Program-made: the position numbers and the translations under genes
From: Treponema pedis
GTDB taxonomy: Bacteria; Spirochaetota; Spirochaetia; Treponematales; Treponemataceae
Reading direction: 5' to 3'
NCBI RefSeq assembly: GCF_017161325.1
Contig: NZ_CP045670.1
Coordinates: 1,729,367-1,793,366 of the forward strand
Length of the DNA stretch: 64,000 bases
Notes under the pieces: generated by a model
Database searches by the model: none
Told to the model about the DNA's origin: nothing
Seen by the model: the letters and a program-made list of their open reading frames with translations, nothing else
Shown: piece by piece, positions 56,959 through 64,000 of the stretch
How the letters are laid out: each line of letters starts with the position of its first letter
Position numbering within the stretch: position 1 is the first letter of the stretch

Positions 56959-59778
56959 CTAGTGAAAATCTCCCCACCTTTTTCCCGATTCTATGCTCAC
57001 TCTTAAAGGTACGGACAGTTTTATTACGTTTTCCATTTTTTCTTTTACAAGCCGTTTAACGATTTCCGTTTCTTTTTCAGGACATTCTAAAATAAGTTCA
57101 TCATGAACTTGCAGAAGAATTTTTGCCTCAAGTTTTTGTTCCGTTATAGCCTTATCAGCTTCAATCATCGCCTTTTTTACAATATCGGCAGCGGAACCTT
57201 GAATCGAAGTGTTTACCGCAATGCGTTCGGCAGAGGCTTTTTCCACCTTGTTTTTACTGTTAATTGTAGGTAAAAATCTCCTTCTGCCCATAATTGTTTG
57301 AACACTGCCGGTTTTTTCCGCTTCTTCACAAATGCTTTGCATAAATTCCGTAACGCCTGAATAAGTTTCAAAGTAAGCTTTAATAAATTCCGCCGCCTGT
57401 CTTCGAGGAATTCGTAAGGCATTTGAAAGTCTAAAAGCGCTCATTCCGTACATAACTCCGAAATTTATTGTTTTTGCAATACGCCTCATATCGGAGTCTA
57501 CCCTGTCTATTTCGGTTCCGAAAATAAGACTTGCGGTTTTTGCATGAACGTCTATACCTGAATTAAAGGCTCCGGTAAGATTTTTATCTTTTGAAAGATG
57601 GGCTAAAAGCACAAGTTCTATTTGAGAGTAATCGGCGGAAATTAAATCGTTTCCTTTTTCGGCTTGAAAGGCTTCTCTGATTCTTCTTCCCTCGTTTCCG
57701 CGTATGGGAATATTTTGTAAATTAGGTTCCCGGCTTGAAAGTCTTCCGGTTGCGGTTCCGGTTTGTATAAAGCTGGTATGAATTCTATTATTTAAATCGG
57801 CAGCCTTGGGAAGAGCGTCCGTGTAAGTGGATTTTAATTTTGTAAGTGCCCGATAATCCAGTATTTTTGCAGGAATAGGGTCTTCGGCCGCCAATTCTTC
57901 TAAAACGGAAGTATCGGTAGAATATCCCGTTTTTGTTTTTTTACCCGGTTTTAGTTTTCTTTCGGTAAACAATACTTCCTGTAATTGTTTCGGAGAAGCA
58001 ATATTAAATTCATGGCCTGCAAGACGGTAGATGTCTTTTTCAGCTTCTTCTATTTCGATTCCCAACTCTTTGGAGTAAATTTCAAGTTCTTCTTTTTTTA
58101 TATGGATACCTTCGATTTCCATTTTTGCAAGAAGAAGGGTTATAGGCATTTCCAACTCATAAAAAAGTTTTTCAAAGTTATTCTTTTTTAAAAGAGGTGA
58201 AAATTTTTCGTAAAATTGTAAGGTTATGTCCGCATCTTCCGCCGCATAAAAGCCGGCCTTTTCCAACGGAACGGAGGAAAAATTTTCACCTTTTTTTACA
58301 AGGTCGTTAAAGTGAAGGGTTTTTACTTTTAAAACGCTTTCCGCGAGTTTATCCATTCCGTAAGAAGAGCGGGCCGGGTCTAAAAGCCATGCCGCCACCA
58401 TTGTGTCAAAAAGGGTACAGTTAAAACCCGTGCTGAGCCGGGTACAAAAGGCGGCTTCAATATCGAATTTTCCGTTGTGCATTACCAGCATTATGTTTGA
58501 AGAAAATAATTTTGAAACGGCCTTTTTTGCATCTTGAAAAGAAATAAGTTCAGGCTGTTCTTCTCCAAGTTCCGGACTTGGAGCCTTTAAAGGGAAATAA
58601 AAAGCCTCTCCCGTTTTTAAAGCAATTGAAAAGCCGCAAATTTCGGTGTCAAGCGGATTAAGGCTCGTAGTTTCGCAATCGTAAGCGGCAATTTTTTGGG
58701 TAATTGCATTATCGATTATTTTAAAAAGCTCCTTCGAGTCGTTTATACATTTGTAATTTCCGCTGTTTTGCGGAAGGTCTACGGCTTCCGTTTCCGAAAG
58801 CTCCGCCGGTAAAAGTTCCGCTTCATTTATGAACTCTTTTTTAATCTCATCTTTGCCGCCCTGTTTTTTTTCTGTCGTACTTAAAAGGTCGGTATTTTTA
58901 TTTTCCGAATAAATACGTGCAATATTCGGAAGTTCTTCGCTTATAAAAAGGCGGGCGGCTTCCGTATAATTTAAATTTTCGGCGGAATAAAAATCGAGAG
59001 GTTCGTCTATGGGAACTTCCGTATTAAGTTTAATCAATTCTTTCGAAAAATATGCGCTTTTTTTTCCTTCTTCCAGCTTTTTTTTAGCGGCGCCTTTTAA
59101 TTTTTCTATATTGGCAAATATTCCGTCCAAATCCCCGTATTCTTCCAAAAGGGTCGCCGCCGTTTTAGGTCCTATTCCTTTTACACCGGGTACGTTATCG
59201 GAGGAATCTCCTATCAAAGAAAGAAAATCCAGCATCAGTTCGGGTTCGACTCCCCATTGCTCTTTTACTTCATCTTTGCCGCAAGGCTCCCAAGGTTTGA
59301 CCTTGCCCGGTTTTATCATAGTTACGGTGCCGCCTATAAGCTGCATTAAATCCTTATCGCCTGAAATTATAACGCTTTTTCTGTTTTCGGTTTTTGCCTT
59401 TGCGCAAACCGAGGCTATAATATCATCCGCTTCAAATCCGTTACAACGTATTATCGGCAAATTCATAGCTTTTAATATTTCTTCTATTTTGTCGATTTGA
59501 TTGTGTAAATCTTCCGGAGTTTTATCCCGCGTGGCCTTGTACTCCGAATATAGTTTATGCCTGAAAGTAGGGGTTTTCGAGTCGAGGGCTGCAATAAAAA
59601 GCTTCGGATTATATTCCTTTAAAATAACATGAAGGCTTTTAAAAAATCCGTAAAGTGCGGATACATTTTCGCCGCGGCTGTTTGTAAGCGGTCTTGAAAG
59701 AAATGCAAAATACGAGCGGTAAATAAGCCCGTAAGAGTCTAAGATATAAATGGGAGATTTTTCCGTTTTATTTGCCAT
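56959..59778 (-). CDS. polA: DNA polymerase I
   Basis: 939 residues, all three domains. 5'-3' exonuclease (IYILDSYGLIYRSYFAF, ISGDKDLMQLIGG). 3'-5' exonuclease with apparently intact residues: DCET, HNGKFDIEA and YAAEDAD. Polymerase motifs A (DYSQIELVLLAHLS), B (RRIAKTINFGVMYGMSAFR) and C (QVHDELILE). No clear ribosome site is seen before the ATG, and a TATACT lies only about 11 bases upstream, so a leaderless start is possible. First gene of the operon with coaE and the SPOR protein. Confidence 0.95.
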   Translation of the reverse strand: MANKTEKSPIYILDSYGLIYRSYFAFLSRPLTNSRGENVSALYGFFKSLHVILKEYNPKLFIAALDSKTPTFRHKLYSEYKATRDKTPEDLHNQIDKIEEILKAMNLPIIRCNGFEADDIIASVCAKAKTENRKSVIISGDKDLMQLIGGTVTMIKPGKVKPWEPCGKDEVKEQWGVEPELMLDFLSLIGDSSDNVPGVKGIGPKTAATLLEEYGDLDGIFANIEKLKGAAKKKLEEGKKSAYFSKELIKLNTEVPIDEPLDFYSAENLNYTEAARLFISEELPNIARIYSENKNTDLLSTTEKKQGGKDEIKKEFINEAELLPAELSETEAVDLPQNSGNYKCINDSKELFKIIDNAITQKIAAYDCETTSLNPLDTEICGFSIALKTGEAFYFPLKAPSPELGEEQPELISFQDAKKAVSKLFSSNIMLVMHNGKFDIEAAFCTRLSTGFNCTLFDTMVAAWLLDPARSSYGMDKLAESVLKVKTLHFNDLVKKGENFSSVPLEKAGFYAAEDADITLQFYEKFSPLLKKNNFEKLFYELEMPITLLLAKMEIEGIHIKKEELEIYSKELGIEIEEAEKDIYRLAGHEFNIASPKQLQEVLFTERKLKPGKKTKTGYSTDTSVLEELAAEDPIPAKILDYRALTKLKSTYTDALPKAADLNNRIHTSFIQTGTATGRLSSREPNLQNIPIRGNEGRRIREAFQAEKGNDLISADYSQIELVLLAHLSKDKNLTGAFNSGIDVHAKTASLIFGTEIDRVDSDMRRIAKTINFGVMYGMSAFRLSNALRIPRRQAAEFIKAYFETYSGVTEFMQSICEEAEKTGSVQTIMGRRRFLPTINSKNKVEKASAERIAVNTSIQGSAADIVKKAMIEADKAITEQKLEAKILLQVHDELILECPEKETEIVKRLVKEKMENVIKLSVPLRVSIESGKRWGDFH

Positions 59779-59872
59779 GTTACAAAGTATAACACAAAAG
59801 GGATAAAAAAAATAGGGCTTCGGATTTAAACGGTTAAAGTATATTTTTTAAATACTCATTTTTGCAATATAC

Positions 59873-59901
59873 TTTACAATTTATATGCAGCAGTGTATAA
59901 T
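59873..59901 (+). promoter_or_regulatory. sigma-70-type promoter for the Memo-family gene
   Basis: TTTACA (59873-59878), 17 bases, TATAAT (59896-59901), 64 bases before the ATG. The -35 box overlaps the right arm of an inverted repeat TAAAGTATATT/AATATACTTTA (about 59835-59877), a possible operator between the divergent polA and Memo genes. Confidence 0.65.
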
Positions 59902-59965
59902 AACTGCTATACGATAAAATATTTTTAAATTCGTATATATAAAAAATTTATTTTTGCAGTTTTAA

Positions 59966-60851
59966 ATGAAACCGTTTTTTCAATATTTAACTTTTATTTT
60001 AATAATACTTTTTTGTTTTTCCTGTAATAAAAATACGAATAAAAATAGTGAAGAAAATATTCCCGTTTTTTTTACATGGGAAGCTGAAGGAATTGTACCG
60101 AATAAAACAAACTTTGTAAAACCGGAAAAAGAGCTTCCTGAAGGAGTTTTTCCATGGGCCGGAACCGTAAGTCATCATCTTTTAGCGGATTCATTAATTG
60201 ACGAATGGTTTTCCCGGCTGGCCTCGGCACGTGATATAAAAATTTTTTTATATTTTAAGTCCTTCTCATTGGAAACTTTCCGTTTATGACTGGGCTTTAA
60301 CTGACGGTAAATGGAAAACAAAAAACGGTTTTGTCGAATCGTCAAAAGAACATACCGAAAGTTTATCAAAGGCTTTGGACGTTCCGTATGACCACAGGGT
60401 CTTTAAGTACGAACACGGAGTTTCCGTTTTAATTCCATATATAAAAAAATATTTTCCGGAAGCAAAGGTCGCAGCATTGGCTCTTTGGGGAGAGCCTCCT
60501 GTAAATACGGTTAAAACAAAAAAACTGGCTAAGGTAATTGCGGAGCATTTTAATATACAAGATAAAGATTCTTTTTTACTTATTTCTTCGGATTTTTCAC
60601 ATAAAAGTAATTTGAAAAAAACGGAAAAAAAAGATGCAAAGACAAGGTTCTTCTTTGAAAATATTACGTCTTTACATTGGACTTCCTGTATTTGCGATAA
60701 CCGCCCTTCAATATATGTTCTTTCAACATTTATAACCGAAAAAACGCAGTGTACCGTCCAAAGAAAGGCAACCTCATACGATTTGGACGATACGGGAAAT
60801 ACTGAAGATATAACGAGTTATTTTTTTACTTTTTTTTGGGAAAAAGAATAA
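59966..60851 (+). CDS. Memo-family lipoprotein (AmmeMemoRadiSam B), frameshifted
   Basis: About 295 residues in two frames. Lipobox LFCFSCNK. VSHHLLADSLIDEWFSRLASAR in the first frame, and after the slip ILSPSHWKLSVYDWALTDGKW, VPYDHRVFKYEHGVSVLIPYI, FLLISSDFSHKS and the C-terminal CDNRPSIYVLSTF. The break is in a T-run near 60240-60247 (one T short). Memo proteins form a His-rich metal site. Being an exported lipoprotein is unusual compared with the cytoplasmic family norm. Function unknown. Confidence 0.75.
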
Positions 60852-60935
60852 ACATATATACCTTTTACTGCCCTTGATTTTTCTATCTTATAATGATAAT
60901 ATCGAAAAAACTTTTTTAAAAGGAGCGGCAGGAAA

Positions 60936-62261
60936 ATGCGTGCTGTTGATATTATAATGAAAAAACGGGGGTTTAAGGGGGCCGACCTTTTACCTCTTAC
61001 ACGTGAAGAAATAGAGTTTATCGTATCGGGTTATGTAAAAGGCGAAATTCCCGATTATCAAATTTCAGCTTGGCTTATGGCGGTTTACTTTAACGGAATG
61101 ACCTTTGAAGAAACCGCAGCTCTTACCGAAATAATGCTTCACTCAGGTGCCGTTATGGATTTATCAGGCATAACAGGCCCCTTTGTAGATAAACATTCGA
61201 CGGGAGGCGTAGGAGATAAACTTTCTCTTCCGCTTGCTCCCATTGTTGCAGCTAACGGAATAAGGGTTCCTATGATGAGCGGAAGAGCCTTGGGGCATAC
61301 GGGCGGAACCTTAGATAAACTTGAAGCCATTACGGGTTATAGAACCAATCTTAATATAGAAGAATTTAGAAATTTTATTTCTAAAACGGGCTTTGCAATG
61401 ACGGGGCAAACTAAAGAAATCGTTCCCGCCGACAGACTGATGTATGCAATGCGCGATGTTACGGCAACAGTTGAATCCGTCCCGCTTATTACGGCAAGTA
61501 TTTTATCGAAAAAAGTTGCGGAAGGCTCCGAAGCTCTGGTTTTCGATGTAAAGTGCGGCAGCGGAGCTTTTATGAAAACCCTTGAACAGGCGGAAGCCCT
61601 TGCAGTCAGTCTTACGGGAACCGCAAAGGCTATGGGAAAAAAGGCTACCGCATTTATTACAAATATGAATGAGCCCTTAGGAAATACCGTAGGTAATTTT
61701 TTGGAAATTGAAGAAACAATAGATATTTTACAAGGCAAAGGTCCTGAAGATACGACTTCTCTTACACTAAAACTCGCTTCGGAAATGCTTATTTTAGGCG
61801 GCAAGGCGAAAACGGAAGACGACGGCTTACGGCTTGCAAAAGAAGCCGTTTCTTCCGGCAAAGCTTACGAACTTTTTATGCAAAATGTGGAATTGCAGGG
61901 CGGAAATACAAAAGCTCTCTTAGAGGAAGTAAAAAAACGCAGAAGTCCGTTTGTTGAAAGCCTTATTGCGGAACAGGACGGCTATATTGAAAGTATAGAT
62001 GCCTTTAAAACCGGGCTTGCCGGCGTAAACTTGGGCGTCGGAAGAAACAAAACAACCGATTCGGTATGTCCCGATGCAGGTATGGAAATTTTAAAGCATA
62101 AAGGAGATACGGTCAAAAAAGGGGACGTAATTATGAACGTCTACGGAAAAAATTCCGAGTGTTTGACAGGTGCAATAAAGATTTTAAAGGATTCCGTAAA
62201 ATATTCTTCTTCCGCTCCTTCAAAGGAAGCCCTTATTTTTAAGGTGATTACACAAAGCTGA
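60936..62261 (+). CDS. deoA: thymidine / pyrimidine-nucleoside phosphorylase
   Basis: 441 residues. Family signature SGRALGHTGGTLDKLEAI, phosphate-binding KHSTGGVGDKLSLPLAP, DVKCGSGAFMKT, and a C-terminal domain with GLAGVNLGVGRNKTTD and HKGDTVKKGDVI. AAGGAG upstream. Catalyses phosphorolysis of (deoxy)uridine/thymidine for pyrimidine salvage. It could equally be named pdp, since substrate breadth cannot be read here. Confidence 0.92.
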   Translation: MRAVDIIMKKRGFKGADLLPLTREEIEFIVSGYVKGEIPDYQISAWLMAVYFNGMTFEETAALTEIMLHSGAVMDLSGITGPFVDKHSTGGVGDKLSLPLAPIVAANGIRVPMMSGRALGHTGGTLDKLEAITGYRTNLNIEEFRNFISKTGFAMTGQTKEIVPADRLMYAMRDVTATVESVPLITASILSKKVAEGSEALVFDVKCGSGAFMKTLEQAEALAVSLTGTAKAMGKKATAFITNMNEPLGNTVGNFLEIEETIDILQGKGPEDTTSLTLKLASEMLILGGKAKTEDDGLRLAKEAVSSGKAYELFMQNVELQGGNTKALLEEVKKRRSPFVESLIAEQDGYIESIDAFKTGLAGVNLGVGRNKTTDSVCPDAGMEILKHKGDTVKKGDVIMNVYGKNSECLTGAIKILKDSVKYSSSAPSKEALIFKVITQS

Positions 62262-62274
62262 ATTTGACTGAAAA

Positions 62275-62334
62275 AAAGCGGTAATAATTTTTAAGTTGGA
62301 ATTTAAAATAATACTTAAAAAAAATTACCGCTTT
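62275..62334. terminator. bidirectional terminator between deoA and serS
   Basis: AAAGCGGTAATAATTTTTAAG with a near-complementary CTTAAAAAAAATTACCGCTTT, T-rich on the plus side. Convergent genes on both sides. Confidence 0.8.
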
Positions 62335-62427
62335 CAAATTTTTTATTCTCTTTCGGTTAAAAGCCGTTTTTAATCGATTGCCTAATTTACTTAAGGGTTG
62401 TAATTCCGTATTGCATTTAAAAGGTTT

Positions 62428-63726
62428 TTATCTTTTAATTTCATTAAATCCGCAATACGGTATAAGTACTTCAGGAATTTTGATTGAGCCGTCGGCTTGT
62501 TGGTAGTTTTCCAAAATTGCAATCATGGCACGCGACATTGCAATTGCCGTTCCGTTTAAGGTATGAAGGAATTTATTTTTCCCGTCATCGTCTTTATAAC
62601 GGATATTTAATCTTCTGGCTTGATAGTCCGTACAGTTGGAGGTTGAAGTTACTTCTCCCCATTCGCCGCCGTTTCTACCCGGCATCCACGCTTCCAAATC
62701 CCACTTGCGGTAAGCGGGTGCCCCCAAATCTCCCGTGCAGGTATCTACGACACGGAACGGAATTCCCAGGTTTTCAAATATTTCTTCCTCTATAAGACGA
62801 AGCTCTTCATGTATTTTGTCGGATTCTTCCGGTGTACAATAAACAAACATTTCCAATTTGGAAAACTGATGAACTCGGTATAGTCCTTTTGAAAATTGGC
62901 CCGCCGCTCCGGCCTCTCTTCTGAAGCAGTGAGAAATTCCGCAGTATTTTAACGGAAGTTTTTCTTTTTTGATAATTTCGTCCGCATGGTATCCGCCCAA
63001 AGTAATTTCCGCAGTAGCTACCAAACACGTGCCTTCATCTTCAATAGTATAAACATTCGATTCTTCGCCTCTCGGATTAAATCCTATACCATATAGGATT
63101 TCTTCTTTTGCAACATCAGGCGTTATAAAAGGAATAAATCCGTGTTTACGCAAAACGGAAAGCCCGTACATTGTAAGAGCTTGTTCCAAAAAGACGGTCT
63201 CTAATTTTTTTAAAATAATAAGTAAATTTTAAACCGCCTACGTAAAACCTTTTCGGTTCCGGCTTACAAAGTCTAATTAAGTACCAACGGTCCGCCTACC
63301 CAATTGAACGTGGTCTTTAGGTTCAAAGTTAAAAGAGGGCATGGCGGCCTTTGAGCGTTTTACTTCAAGGTTATCCGTATCTTCTTTTCCTACCGGAGCT
63401 TCAGGGTGTGCCATATTGGGAATTTTGCTTACGGCTTCATGCAAAGCTTTTTCGGCTTCAGTCAATTCGGCTTCCGTTTGAGCAATTTTTTCTTTTATGT
63501 CTTTTCCGGTATCGATTAACCTCTGTCTTTCTTCGGCGGAAAGTTTTTGCTTCATCGACAGAGAATTTTCGTTTCTATCCTTTTGCAAATTCTGCAAAGA
63601 CGTAACCAAACGGGTACGTTTATCGTAAAGTTCTACAGCCTTATCGGCGTCCGCCGTCATATGGCGGTTTGCGATATTCCGTTTAACTGCATCTAAATTT
63701 TCTTTAATGAATTTATAATCTAACAT
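62428..63726 (-). CDS. serS: seryl-tRNA synthetase (frameshifted in the middle)
   Basis: N-terminal coiled-coil arm ([41 protein letters not shown]) and [11 protein letters not shown] run to 63277. The catalytic part (from [18 protein letters not shown] to the end) has motif 2 ([26 protein letters not shown]) and motif 3 ([19 protein letters not shown]). Between them (63190-63300) at least three small indels and stops interrupt the expected linking segment. SerRS is essential, so this is probably sequence error unless another copy exists. Normal total length (about 430). Confidence 0.85.
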
Positions 63727-63769
63727 TGAAATATTTTACTTCTTATTGTTATACTTGTCAAGCGGAAAC

Positions 63770-64000
63770 TTAGGGCTTTATCATATCTTCTAAAATACCT
63801 GCTGCCGTCATAATTGCATTGGGGCATACTCTTTGAATTGTGCCGTCTTCAAAGGCTTTTTTTAATACGGTATCATCGGAAATATCTACACCGAGTAAGT
63901 CGATACATTTAAGCGAATTCATTTTTTTTTATAAATTCCCTGTTGAATTCGTTTACTCTTGATTTCATCATACTGCGGTGATTTTCCGCGTCGCTTCCGA
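63770..64000 (-). CDS. C-terminal part of an unknown protein (edge of window, frameshifted)
   Basis: Reading from the edge: ENHRSMMKSRVNEFNREFIKK, then, after a slip in a run of nine T (plus strand, about 63925-63933), MNSLKCIDLLGVDISDDTVLKKAFEDGTIQ to ILEDMIKP and a stop at 63770. Not recognised; 43 bases upstream of serS on the same strand. Confidence 0.5.

Noticed and set aside
1-64000. tRNA or rRNA genes
   Set aside because: I saw no cloverleaf with GGTTCRA-type T-loop, and no rRNA sequence on either strand.

Overview
The window comes from a low-GC spirochaete, most likely an oral or digital-dermatitis Treponema (T. denticola / T. pedis type). The evidence is the protein style of SerRS, EttA, PolA and the split PntAA/PntAB/PntB transhydrogenase, together with Treponema-type RHS core sequence. 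Species-level assignment is inference.

Region A (1-34.4 kb, all genes on +) is a dense array of RHS (YD-repeat) C-terminal toxin/immunity cassettes. It begins inside one rhs gene, and about ten further cassettes follow. Each has three parts. First comes a structured linker repeat (called L here). Next is a 3' fragment of the RHS core that starts at a different point in almost every cassette but ends with the same conserved stretch (GLYYYGARYLDPKYSRW ... YHYAGNNPVKY(T/I)DPDG). Last is a unique AT-rich toxin tail, followed by one or two small immunity-type genes, usually overlapping or a few bases away. Recognisable toxin tails include two L,D-transpeptidase-like domains, a CHAT/caspase-like domain, a possible permuted papain-fold domain, hydrophobic domains and a decayed GH24 lysozyme. 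Immunity candidates are lipoproteins, signal-peptide proteins, Sel1-repeat or MORN-repeat proteins, or small membrane proteins. From about 26 kb onward the array decays: toxins are broken or reduced to tips, while most immunity-type genes stay open.

The linkers are the most unusual part of the window. They contain two foldback modules. F1 runs from CGGACAGC to GCAGTCCG, about 169 bp. F2 has 12-bp terminal inverted repeats CTTTTGAAAATA...TATTTTCAAAAG and is exactly 123 bp (41 codons) in eight of ten near-complete copies. Stem sequences differ between copies but stay paired. RHS core fragments are joined directly after the right end of F2, nearly always in the same reading phase. A third palindromic element (P, 75 or 78 bp, frame-preserving) is inserted inside the RHS core itself at two different sites. 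Together these look like coding-compatible palindromic elements associated with toxin-cassette shuffling.

Region B (34.6-64 kb) is ordinary chromosome. It holds an RNA methyltransferase (rlmB-like), a beta-CASP metallo-hydrolase, pntAA-pntAB-pntB, an MFS transporter, ettA, an acyl-ACP thioesterase, a GH5 endoglucanase, an S66 peptidase, a predicted outer-membrane protein, a D-2-hydroxyacid dehydrogenase, rlmE, glgP, a beta-helix protein, a polA-coaE-SPOR operon, a Memo-family lipoprotein, a pyrimidine-nucleoside phosphorylase and serS. pntB carries a tandem, almost identical duplication of its NADP(H)-binding domain. At least nine genes here carry short frameshifts, many in homopolymers and some in essential genes (serS). 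Sequencing error should be suspected before gene loss.
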